Source: Planctomycetota bacterium (lineage in GTDB: Bacteria; Planctomycetota; Planctomycetia; Pirellulales; Thermoguttaceae). Taken from it: a DNA stretch of 21,601 nt. This document shows, piece by piece, positions 1 to 7,420 of this stretch. Within the stretch, counting starts at the first letter, position 1. Each line of letters opens with the position of its first letter. The stretch is taken from positions 1 to 21,601 of the forward strand of contig JAJYGU010000245.1 in NCBI GenBank assembly GCA_021784975.1, written 5' to 3'. Position numbers and translations under genes: made by a program. The notes under the pieces were generated by a model that saw only the letters and a program-made list of their open reading frames with translations, was not told where the DNA came from and did no database searches.

Positions 1-28
1 GTCCAGCAACAATTTCCACTTTTGCCAA

Positions 29-72
29 GGGGACAGTCCCATTTTCGTCGGACGAAAATTGGGACAGTCCCC
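29..72. repeat. GGGGACAG-type inverted repeat (REP-like), copy 1
   Basis: Two near-identical arms face each other: GGGGACAGTCCC at 29-40 followed by ATTTTCGTC, then GACGAAAAT leading into GGGACAGTCCCC at 61-72. The arms differ by one mismatch and one indel, and the loop is essentially absent, so the element can form a long hairpin. Each GGGACAGTCCC end is itself palindromic. A second, diverged member lies at 8573-8648. From memory, repeats of this kind are common in planctomycetes and some deltaproteobacteria and resemble REP elements moved by Y1 (RAYT-type) transposases; no such transposase is in the window. The remaining bases 1-158 hold no gene that I can support. Confidence 0.8.
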
Positions 73-158
73 AACTTGTTCTTGGACGGCCGCTTAGCGG
101 AGGCTGATTATAGCAGCCCGGCCGGTGACGTTCTATGCGCGGGACGGCGGCGATGGGG

Positions 159-2212
159 TCATTGCGCCGGGGCTGGCTCGTGCATCGCCTTGTCGAAGGT
201 CCCTGCCAGGTCAAAGACGTTGGCCTGGTTGAGCGTGACGTCGAATGGGTTGTTGAGGAACGCATAATAGTCGATGGCACAGTACGGCACCGGCTCGCCG
301 GTCTTGGCGTCGGTGGCTCTCCCGCGGACCCACACTCCGCGTTTCAACGGAAAGTCGGCCTGCACCGAACCCGCACCTTGCGCGGCCGAGGTGTCAACGC
401 GTTGCCTCGAAAGCAAGTAGGGCTGGCCCTGAACCGGCACCGCCAGCAGCTCGTTGTCCTTGCCGATGGGCATGCCGATCAGGCGGTAACGCCCCTGCTT
501 GTCGGCAGTCGTGTGGATATAGATGCTGGCCAAATGGCCGGGGACCGGGTGGCCCGCCAGCTTGTGGGCCTGAATCTTCGCTCCTGGCAGCGGCTTGCCG
601 GTGTCCTTGTCCCGTACCGTGCCGATGATTGCCACCGAGGGCCGGGCGACGTGCTCGAAATTGGCGCCGTAAAACGTAAACTTGGTCAGGCTCCAGGGAC
701 GGTGATAGGGCATGACGAAGGTTGGGCCCGGTCGTGTTCTGGAACCAACCCATGCCGACTCGATCGTCGGCCCTTGGATCAACAGGCTGACGAGTCGCTC
801 ACGTCCCATGCCCGTCAACCGGAACCGCCCGTCGGCGTCGCTGGTGGCGGTGGGCGCGATCTGCGGCAGCACCTCGGAGGAGATGAAACTGTCGATGAAA
901 GAGCCGCCTGGGAGATAGGCTTGACTCATGGACTTCATCGTCCGGACCAGGTCGGCATCCTTCTGGGCCACCACCGCCAGCCAGGCGGTCAAGTCCTCGT
1001 TCTCAGCCGGCTGGACATAGCGGACCGCAATCTTGACTCCGGCGATGGGACGTCCCTTGGGATCGACGGTTCGGCCGAGCAGAGGAACATCGTCCTTCAC
1101 GAGCCGCAGCACAGGTTCAATTTTCTTGCTGGCGGCCTCCGCATCCCTGGGATGGGTCTGAATGATACGACTGCGAAGCTCGCCGGACGGGTCGAAGGCG
1201 AACGCCGGTTTCCATACCGGGCCGTAGCAGTCGGCCTGGGCCACCAGCCGGCAGTCGTTTCGGTAATTCACATCGTCAAAAATGCCCCAAGGGTGGCTGG
1301 ACCGCCAGGCGTCGAACTCGGATTTCTCCATGGCAAAATGGAACTCTCCGTCCGGCCCGGCGGTTGCCCGAACCTTCGGCGGTGGAAGCGGCGGATGCGT
1401 ATAGTTGGTGTAGAAGACGAAATAGATCTTCGCCCCCGGCAGCGGCTTGCCGGCGGGATCAAGCACCCGCCCTTGAAACTCGAAGCAGTTGCTGGAAGGC
1501 CGCGCAGCAGACTTCGGAAGATTGGCCGCCGAGGGCGACGGCGTCGCCGCCGGGCCTGCCTGCGCGGTCGCCGCCGGCCGATCCGAGCCAGCGGGCTTCT
1601 TTTCAGTTCCCGCCTGCGCACCGGCCAGCCGCAGGGCACCGACGCTGGCCATGCCCGTCACCACCGCCAGGCCGCAGGCAAACACGACCATTCTTGACCG
1701 GAAACTCATGCGGATGTCCATGTTTTGCTCCTTGTCCAGGAGCCGGCTGACCCGCCCCGTCAGACCGGCCAGTTGGGGTTCCAAAACGCCGACCGTTGAA
1801 GGTAACAGCGGACGGTCCGCCGCTCGTGCCGCCAACTCCACCAGCAGACGGGCCAGCCGTTGACCGTCGCCTTGGACCAGCACTACGTAAGTGTCGCAAA
1901 TCTGCTCGCGCAGTTCGGAGATTCCATCGCACATCCGGTGGACCAGCGGGTTCCACCAGAAGAGCACGGCTGCTGCCCGCTCTGCTATGCCTACCCAATG
2001 ATCGCGGCGGGCGATGTGGGCCATCTCGTGCAACAGCACGGCCTGCAACTGCTCCGCGTCGGCGGCGGGCGAGACGGCCTCGGGCAGTACGATTGCCGGC
2101 CGCCGCGGATTGCCAACAGGCCCGCGCCGCCGACAACGCTCACGACCGCAGCCAGATTGACCAGGTAGAGAAGCGGCCCGGCACTGCACAGGATGGCTGA
2201 GAGTCTGAGCAT
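159..2212 (-). pseudogene. M56 (BlaR1-type) metallopeptidase with carboxypeptidase-regulatory-like repeats, frameshifted and internally shortened
   Basis: The gene starts with ATG at 2212, 2 bp after the BlaI-like stop, with GGAAGGG as ribosome site inside the end of that gene. The first ~37 codons give one hydrophobic segment (LLYLVNLAAVVSVVGGAGLL). Peptidase coding then continues in another frame (GNPRRPAIVLPEAV...), so the frame is lost near 2090-2110. The second frame holds the zinc motif HEMAH (2016-2030), WWNP, an ELREQICD segment that probably carries the third ligand, a membrane segment (about 1614-1691), a Pro/Ala-rich linker, and four carboxypeptidase-regulatory-like repeats of the G-x-V-x-D-x-x-G-x-P-x-x-G-A type. 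Intact M56 sensors have several N-terminal helices and commonly 200 or more residues before HExxH; here there are about 60. That points to an internal deletion of 3n+1 bases rather than a lone sequencing error. Family role: membrane protease that senses a signal and relieves repression by its BlaI partner. This copy is probably inactive. Confidence 0.75.
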
Positions 2213-2214
2213 GG

Positions 2215-2622
2215 CTATTTCCCTTCCTTATCGCGGCAGCGCGGAGGGGCCGATTGTAAGACACTCCGCAACCGCTCAATTTCGCCGGGCTTGAGGCGTT
2301 TCGAGCCCAGCAAGCTCATGACCAGGTTGCTGGCCGAGCCGCCAAAGAAGTCGTCGACGAAGCCGCCGGCCAGAAAGATGGCCGTCTCCTCCCGGCTTAA
2401 GGCGGCCAGATAGTGGCACGGCTTTTGGCCGTCGCGGCGGACCAGCCAGCCGCGCCGTTCCAGGCGATCGACCAGATTCAAGATGGTGGTTCTGCCGACC
2501 TGCCGTTGTTCGGCGATCGCCTGCCAGATGTCCGTCACCGCGGCCCCTTCGGTCCCGGTCTGCCAGACCACGGCCAGGATTTCGTGCTGAGCGGCGGTCA
2601 AGGTCCCTTGTGGTTTGGGCAT
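2215..2622 (-). CDS. BlaI/MecI-family transcriptional repressor
   Basis: The protein has 135 residues, the usual length for BlaI/MecI/CopY-type winged-helix repressors. The start ATG at 2622 (MPKPQGTLTAAQHEIL...) is preferred over an upstream extension that would read through the operators and a repeat. The winged helix covers about residues 5-80, with the recognition-helix region VGRTTILNLVDRLERRGWL followed by the wing VRRDGQKPCHYLA. The C-terminal half (about 85-125) is the expected dimerisation part. Proteins of this family bind short palindromes as dimers and are inactivated when the linked M56 sensor triggers cleavage. The M56 gene starts 2 bp downstream, so the two were one transcript. 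Two ACGACA-NN-TGTCGT-like palindromes at its own promoter suggest autoregulation. With the partner broken, this repressor may be constitutive or answer to another M56 protein. Confidence 0.92.
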   Translation of the reverse strand: MPKPQGTLTAAQHEILAVVWQTGTEGAAVTDIWQAIAEQRQVGRTTILNLVDRLERRGWLVRRDGQKPCHYLAALSREETAIFLAGGFVDDFFGGSASNLVMSLLGSKRLKPGEIERLRSVLQSAPPRCRDKEGK

Positions 2623-2658
2623 GATTGGTTCCGTGGGTGCATGGGTAGCAGCGGGCGA

Positions 2659-2672
2659 ACGACACCTGTCGT
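2659..2672. promoter_or_regulatory. BlaI operator candidate O2, downstream of the -10
   Basis: The sequence ACGACACCTGTCGT has perfect 6-bp half-sites ACGACA/TGTCGT around a 2-bp centre. It lies just downstream of the -10, across the expected transcription start, the classic place for a repressor that blocks initiation. Confidence 0.68.
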
Positions 2673-2677
2673 CCACC

Positions 2678-2706
2678 ATTTTACATCGGCCGACAGTTGT
2701 CGTCAA
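2678..2706 (-). promoter_or_regulatory. sigma70-like promoter of the BlaI/M56 pair
   Basis: On the minus strand the -35 hexamer TTGACG (2701-2706) and the -10 hexamer TAAAAT (2678-2683) are separated by exactly 17 bp. Each matches the consensus at five of six positions except the last base of the -35 and one -10 base. The -10 lies about 56 bp upstream of the repressor ATG. Both operator palindromes overlap or flank it, which supports a repressible promoter. Confidence 0.75.
2690..2703. promoter_or_regulatory. BlaI operator candidate O1, over the -35
   Basis: The sequence CCGACAGTTGTCGT is a palindrome with one mismatch (half-site ACGACA or CCGACA, 2-bp centre, TGTCGT). It overlaps the -35 hexamer and the spacer. 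Its centre is 31 bp (about three helical turns) from the second palindrome. Assignment to the BlaI-like repressor is an inference from position and symmetry. Confidence 0.65.
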
Positions 2707-2728
2707 GAGAATTTGTTTAGCCACCCAT

Positions 2729-2828
2729 GAAGTACGGGTCGAACACGGAGACCATGCCACGGCCATAGCCAACCGAGGAAACAAGCGCCATTTCAGCCGT
2801 GTTTCATCGGTGTTCAACCCGTGGCTTC
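2729..2828. repeat. Diverged CACGGATGAACACGG-type inverted repeat
   Basis: A left arm at about 2729-2749 (GAAGTACGGGTCGAACACGG) matches the reverse complement of the right arm at about 2807-2828 (TCGGTGTTCAACCCGTGGCT) with a few mismatches. It is related to the cleaner copy at 14491-14553 through shared words such as GCCACGG and CACGG. It occupies nearly all the gap between the BlaI promoter and the stop of the glycoside-hydrolase-like gene at 2840. Its imperfect arms suggest an old copy. Confidence 0.55.
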
Positions 2829-2839
2829 GTCATTCCGCG

Positions 2840-4138
2840 CTAACCCGCTATCCGGAACAGCCTTCCGTCGCCGGGGGCCAGCTTGATCTTCACTTCGTGG
2901 TCCGTGCCCAGAGCCGGGCCGTCGGACCAGTGGCCGGTGTGCCGGTCCAGTTCCTGCAGCTTGTTGCCGGAAAGATCGACCTTGACCTCCGCTTCGGCGG
3001 GCTGTTTGTAGCTGCGATTGACTACCATGAAGGCGGTTGTCTTGCCTTTCTGGCCGAACAGCCCGAGCACGAGCTCGCCGCCGGTGAGTTGCACCGGGGA
3101 GCCGGCGGGGATCGCCTGGGTCCCGTAGGGTAGCGGGGCGGTGTGGTAGACGCCCGTCGAGTCCAGTTGCATGAGCGCCGGGCCAAACCGCTCTATTTCA
3201 GCGTTCAGGGCGGCCACTTCCTTGACCATCGCCGAAGGCTTGCCGTCGCGGTAGAGGCCGCCGTAGCTCGCCGGTCCCCAGTAGGTGAAGTAGCTGATGC
3301 CGCGGCCGCCGTAGGCCATGGTGGTGAAGATCAGGAAGCGTATCTCCGCCGGGTTGGGTAGCCGCCATACCTTCTCTACCAGGCTGGCCTGGATGATGTT
3401 CAAGAAGGGTTTGTGGGCCTCTTGGGCCGCGTCCCGGATCAAGGCCAGGTTCAAGAAATACTGCTTGCCGTCGCCACGCTTCATGAAATGGTAATGGTCG
3501 TAGCTGATCAGGTCCGGCTTGACGATTTCAAGGTACTTCTTGAGGTATTCGCGGTAGGCCAGCACGGTCTTATTGCTGGTGCCGACCCCGGCGAAGTTTT
3601 GCGGGTAGCCGACCTTGGCCCGGTCCGCCGCCTTGGCGCTAACGCCGAGTTGCGCCTCACTCGCGTAAGTCGGAAAGAGATTGATGTACGCCAGGTGGGC
3701 TGGATCGCGATGGCGGAGGTAGGCCACCAGCTTGCCGAGTCCCGGAAACGCCCCGGCCCCCGGCTCATCGGTGATGAAATAGGCATCCAGGGCCGGATGG
3801 CGTTTAACCTTCTCGATCAAGGCATCGAGTTGGGCCCGTTTGGCCGGATGGTCGAGGGTTGCCGGACTCAACAGGCTGTTGGTCAACATCGCCCGCAGAT
3901 GGTGCCTGGCCGCCACGTCCAGCCCTTCGACCGGCGCCCAGGTCAGGTTGTAGTGTTCGGCGGCCACCGCGGCCAGGGCCTGGTCGGTGGCGGGCGGCGG
4001 GCACCAGAAGCTGATGAGAAACTGCTTTTGCGTCCACCCCTGGTGCCTGGCGGCCTCCTCCTTGGCAGCATCGGCGGCCTTAGCCGCCAGCGAAACTATT
4101 GTCAAAGCAACCGGCACGAAGATCCAACGGGCATGCAT
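2840..4138 (-). CDS. Secreted TIM-barrel glycoside-hydrolase-like protein
   Basis: The protein has 432 residues. The start ATG at 4138 is preceded by GAGAGG at good spacing and opens a signal peptide (MHARWIFVPVALTIVSLAAKAADA), so it is exported. The mature part reads like a (beta/alpha)8 barrel: FLISFWCPP near the start, then YFITDEPGAG with a D124-E125 pair at the end of a strand, typical of an acid/base position in hydrolases of this fold, then DLISYDHYHF and GISYFTYWGP. A C-terminal beta-rich domain (from about residue 345) ends in APGDGRLFRIAG, as in many glycosidases. I cannot name the exact GH family or substrate; polysaccharide or glycan degradation is the likely field. It diverges from a second glycoside-hydrolase-like gene at 4731. 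An upstream in-frame extension to 4252 is repeat sequence and not part of the protein. Confidence 0.75.
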   Translation of the reverse strand: MHARWIFVPVALTIVSLAAKAADAAKEEAARHQGWTQKQFLISFWCPPPATDQALAAVAAEHYNLTWAPVEGLDVAARHHLRAMLTNSLLSPATLDHPAKRAQLDALIEKVKRHPALDAYFITDEPGAGAFPGLGKLVAYLRHRDPAHLAYINLFPTYASEAQLGVSAKAADRAKVGYPQNFAGVGTSNKTVLAYREYLKKYLEIVKPDLISYDHYHFMKRGDGKQYFLNLALIRDAAQEAHKPFLNIIQASLVEKVWRLPNPAEIRFLIFTTMAYGGRGISYFTYWGPASYGGLYRDGKPSAMVKEVAALNAEIERFGPALMQLDSTGVYHTAPLPYGTQAIPAGSPVQLTGGELVLGLFGQKGKTTAFMVVNRSYKQPAEAEVKVDLSGNKLQELDRHTGHWSDGPALGTDHEVKIKLAPGDGRLFRIAG

Positions 4139-4178
4139 GATTCGGTCCTCTCGTCCCTTGTGGATTGTAGGAAATTCT

Positions 4179-4261
4179 GTGGCACGGGCTTCCAGTCCGT
4201 CAGCAAACACGGCCAAGATGGCCGTGCCACTTGCCGCTTGTGGTGCAGGCATCTCGCCTGC
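4179..4261. repeat. GTGGCACGG/CCGTGCCAC composite palindromic repeat
   Basis: Outer arms GTGGCACGG (4179-4187) and CCGTGCCAC (4222-4230) enclose an inner perfect hairpin CACGGCCA-aga-TGGCCGTG (4208-4226). A further hairpin GCAGGC-atctc-GCCTGC follows at 4245-4261. The translated minus strand (GTAILAVFADGLEARAT) resembles peptides such as GILPVSHGQDARAT that I recall as recurrent spurious translations in PVC genomes. It lies just upstream of the ribosome-binding region of the minus-strand hydrolase-like gene, inside its probable 5' region. Confidence 0.75.
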
Positions 4262-4730
4262 GTAAATCGGTGCGGGCGAGCCGCCGGCTTCGGAGAAACT
4301 TGGGTAACGCCACTGATCTTAGCATGGAGGCTGGTGGTTGGCCAGGACCCGGGACGCCGCTGAGTTACGGTGGGAAGGGGGATCAGGTGTGGCAGCCTCC
4401 CCATTGTAATGAAGTGCAACACCGTCCGAAGGACACTCGCGGGCGGCCGGTTGTCTGTGGAAACTGCGGCGTGTCGGCAAGGCCCCCCAGAGAACGAGCG
4501 TCTATCTCGAAACGACTTGGAACGTGTGATACAATGGTCGCTTGGCGTTCGGCTTCAGGCAGTGCCGCGGGGCGCGACGTTCTTCCCTCATGGCCGTTCT
4601 GCGGCTCGCCGCACAGGATGCCGACGAGGATCGGGAACCGAAGCCGCCACGCAGCCGCCACGCAGCACAGGCTGTCGACGCTCAGCAGGATTGTTATTCC
4701 CTCCACTCTATCAGTTCTTGGGAGCCGGAC
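4262..4730. other. Intergenic region between divergent hydrolase-like genes
   Basis: I see no supportable gene here. It contains an extended -10 candidate at 4527-4535 and a short tandem duplication (GCCGCCACGCA-like, about 4648-4670). The remainder has no clear repeat structure and would carry the regulatory sites of either neighbour. Confidence 0.5.
4527..4535 (+). promoter_or_regulatory. Extended -10 promoter candidate
   Basis: TG-a-TACAAT fits an extended -10 element (TGn plus five of six consensus bases). No good -35 lies 17 bp upstream. It would give a leader of nearly 190 bases before the ATG at 4731. Weak, sequence-only support. Confidence 0.3.
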
Positions 4731-7217
4731 ATGAAGGCGCAACTTTGTTTCAGTTTGTGCTGCGTGACGAGTGTTGCGGCGGCAGTTCATGCCGCGACGC
4801 CCGTCTGCGACTTTGAACGGGAAGCGAAGATTACGAAATGGCAATGCGTGACGAAGGGCGGAACGACGTTAGAACGCTCGCCACAATTCGCCACCTCCGG
4901 CCGTTGGGGGCTGCGGTTTGCCACGCCGGCATGGAGGGCGGGCATGCCCCAGTGGCCAGCGTTTCAGGGCAAGCCGGCCGTTTCCGACTGGAGGCATTTT
5001 GACCGGCTGGTGATCGATATCACCAATCCCAGCGACGCGCGCGAGATCTTCTGTCTCTTGATCTCCGATAGCAAAGTACCCTTTCGCCAGGGGCTGTCGT
5101 ACGGTTTTGCGCTCCCGTCGCGCGGCTTTCGGCGGTTCGAAATTCCGCTTTCGAGCTTTCCAGAAAAGGTCGATCGGTCCGACATCGCCGTCATGCACTT
5201 TTATAGCGAGCGTCCGAAGTCGGCAATGACGATTTTTCTGGACAATATCGTGCTCTTACGGCCGGGCGAATCGCTGCCGCCGCCCGGAGCAGGGTTTGCA
5301 AAGCAGCTCGCCACCTTGACGCTTGAGTCATTCAAGGTGGTGGAAGCGTCGGTGGCGAAGCAGCGCGCCGCAGCACAGGCGTTGGTCGGCAGCGGCTTGC
5401 AGGGGCGGAAACAGGTACGGGCGGAGTTCGCTCGGCTCGAGGCGCAAGCGGCGGACGCGCGCGCCGAGTTGGCGTCGCCTCGACTGACGTTAGCCCGGTG
5501 TGACGCTATCGGCAACCAAGTGGCAGCGTTGCCCAGCAAGGCCGAACGGATTGCGGCAACGCTGCGGTTCCAGAACGCCTGTCGCGACGCGGGGCTGCCG
5601 TCGTCCGATATGCTGGTGGGAGTCGCCACGTCGATGGATAAGATACTGCCTCGGGCGGGGGCGATTGCCTTGACCGCGACCAAGGAGGTCGAACTGAGCC
5701 TGGCGAAAAACGAGAAGGAATCCGTGCAAATCGGGGTGCTGCCGGCCGGAAAGGCCTTGAAAAAGGTCTCGGTCCAGGTCGGCGATTTGACGGCGGCCGA
5801 CGGTAAGGTTCTCAGGCACGAAAACATCGATTGTGACGTCGTCGGCTATGTCGAGACGAGGCATCGCCCGCCGTATGACGCGCCGTATGTGGGCTTTTGG
5901 CCTGATCCCATCTTGAGCGGCCTCGGGCCGGTGGACGTTGCGGCCGGCGATCTGCAGACGTTTTGGATTCGCGTCCGCGCCCCGAAGGACCAGCCAGCCG
6001 GCGTGTTCCGCGGAACCTTGCAGGTGTCGGCGGAAGGCGTGGCTCCTGTGACCTTGGGGCTGAACGTTCGCGTGTGGCGGTTCACGCTGCCGGACCGCAG
6101 TCCTTTGCCGTTGGCGATCACGTTTTCGCCGGGGGACAACGACCTTGCAGAGACGCGGAACGAGCAGGCCGAGTGGCGCAAATCGGCCGAGTATCCGGTG
6201 AATGCCTGGCGAAAGCACAAGCTGCAGTGGGCCGATTTTCTGGCCGACTACTACATCAGCTACGACAGTCTCTACCATTTCGGCATGCCCGACTTCCAGA
6301 TATTGAACCATCTCAACCGGCAGAACCGCCTGGGGCAGTTCAACCTCGGTTACTACGGCCACGTCGGGGCCAAGCCCGGCGACCTGGAGCAATGGAAGGC
6401 CGACACGCTGCCGCGGCTGCGGAAGGCGTATTCCAAGGCCAAGGAACTTGGACTCCTAAAGCACGCCTACATCTACGGCTGCGATGAAGCACCCAAGGAC
6501 CTGTTCCCCCTGGTGGAACGGGCGGCCGCGGTCTTGAAAGCCGAGTTCCCCGGCGTTTCGATCATGACCACCACCTACGACCAAAGCTACGGGACGGCGT
6601 CGCCGATCAAGTCGATCGACGCGTTCTGCCCGCTGACGCCGAGCTTCGACCCCGTCAAGGCAGCCAAGGCCCGCGCGGCGGGCAAGCAGGTGTGGTGGTA
6701 CATCTGCTGCGGCCCGCAGCATCCGTACGCCAACATGTTTATCGAGTACCCGGCCATCGACGGCCGGTTGTTGATGGGCGCGATGACGGCCAAGCAGCGT
6801 CCCGACGGCTTCCTCTACTATCAGATCAGCATCTGGAACTCACAGCGGCCGATTCACAATGGCCCGTTCACCGACTGGAATCCGCGGAGTTGGACCACCT
6901 ACCACGGCGACGGTTCCTGGACCTGCGTCGGCGCGGACGGCAGGCCGGTGCCGACCATCCGACTGGAAAACTTCCGTGACGGGCTGGAAGATTACGCCTA
7001 TGTGGTCCTGCTGGAGAAGATCGTGCGGCAGCGCCGTACGCCAGGTGCGGCGTTGTCGGCGGAGGCCGAGCAGTGGCTGGCCGAGGCCAAGGAAGCACTC
7101 AAGGTGCCCGAGGGATTGGTCAAAAGCATGACCGAGTACTCGCGCGATCCCCAGAAGCTTTATGGCTGGCGCAACCGCATTGGCGAGATCATCGAACGCT
7201 CCGGCGTTGCGGACTAA
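4731..7217 (+). CDS. Secreted GH123/DUF4091-like glycoside hydrolase
   Basis: The protein has 828 residues. The start at 4731 is chosen because GGGAGC precedes it at normal spacing and it opens a signal peptide (MKAQLCFSLCCVTSVAAAVHA). Parts in order: an N-terminal beta-sandwich resembling a carbohydrate-binding or CIA30-like domain (about 25-165, ending IFLDNIVLLRPGE); an Ala/Arg-rich helical stretch (about 175-275); a beta domain as in GH123 N-termini (about 285-465, with FWIRVRAPKDQPAGVFRGTL); and a catalytic barrel (about 470-800). The barrel has YIYGCDEAPKD with the paired D585-E586 expected for the GH123 substrate-assisted mechanism, then WWYICCGPQHPYANMFI and the C-terminal LENFRDGLEDYAYVVLLE signature of DUF4091 proteins. 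Characterised GH123 enzymes are N-acetyl-beta-galactosaminidases; that specificity is only an inference here. Periplasmic or secreted action on glycans is likely. Confidence 0.85.
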   Translation: MKAQLCFSLCCVTSVAAAVHAATPVCDFEREAKITKWQCVTKGGTTLERSPQFATSGRWGLRFATPAWRAGMPQWPAFQGKPAVSDWRHFDRLVIDITNPSDAREIFCLLISDSKVPFRQGLSYGFALPSRGFRRFEIPLSSFPEKVDRSDIAVMHFYSERPKSAMTIFLDNIVLLRPGESLPPPGAGFAKQLATLTLESFKVVEASVAKQRAAAQALVGSGLQGRKQVRAEFARLEAQAADARAELASPRLTLARCDAIGNQVAALPSKAERIAATLRFQNACRDAGLPSSDMLVGVATSMDKILPRAGAIALTATKEVELSLAKNEKESVQIGVLPAGKALKKVSVQVGDLTAADGKVLRHENIDCDVVGYVETRHRPPYDAPYVGFWPDPILSGLGPVDVAAGDLQTFWIRVRAPKDQPAGVFRGTLQVSAEGVAPVTLGLNVRVWRFTLPDRSPLPLAITFSPGDNDLAETRNEQAEWRKSAEYPVNAWRKHKLQWADFLADYYISYDSLYHFGMPDFQILNHLNRQNRLGQFNLGYYGHVGAKPGDLEQWKADTLPRLRKAYSKAKELGLLKHAYIYGCDEAPKDLFPLVERAAAVLKAEFPGVSIMTTTYDQSYGTASPIKSIDAFCPLTPSFDPVKAAKARAAGKQVWWYICCGPQHPYANMFIEYPAIDGRLLMGAMTAKQRPDGFLYYQISIWNSQRPIHNGPFTDWNPRSWTTYHGDGSWTCVGADGRPVPTIRLENFRDGLEDYAYVVLLEKIVRQRRTPGAALSAEAEQWLAEAKEALKVPEGLVKSMTEYSRDPQKLYGWRNRIGEIIERSGVAD

Positions 7218-7420
7218 CGCGTCTCTATCTTACATCAAGGCGATATTCCTCGCGCCGGACGTCTCGGAGATCGACGACCGGCCGACTGGTACGAAATTGA
7301 TCGGCATAGGGGGCGTCAATTCTGGCTGCCGGCCGGTTTCCGGAGCCTAGCCGCGTCCCTGTTTTCGGCGGTTTTCGCACATCTCGCCCGCGAGGGCCCC
7401 CGCGGGTAATATAGAATCCG

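Noticed and set aside
107..112. TATAAT on the minus strand as a promoter reading out of the window
   Set aside because: No acceptable -35 lies 16-18 bp upstream and no downstream gene is visible in the window.
135..1697. 520-codon plus-strand open frame opposite the M56 gene
   Set aside because: It mirrors the coding strand of a recognisable peptidase/carboxypeptidase-regulatory protein and has no recognisable domain; high GC keeps antisense frames open.
2085..2115. Programmed frameshift joining the two M56 frames
   Set aside because: No slippery heptamer or following stem was evident, and a large N-terminal membrane segment is also missing, which fits deletion better.
2623..2817. N-terminal extension of the BlaI-like repressor
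   Set aside because: It would translate the promoter, both operator palindromes and part of a repeat; the family starts at MPKPQ.
4383..4844. 153-codon minus-strand open frame in the divergent intergenic region
   Set aside because: It overlaps the signal peptide of the GH123-like gene, lacks a recognisable domain and has an irregular composition.
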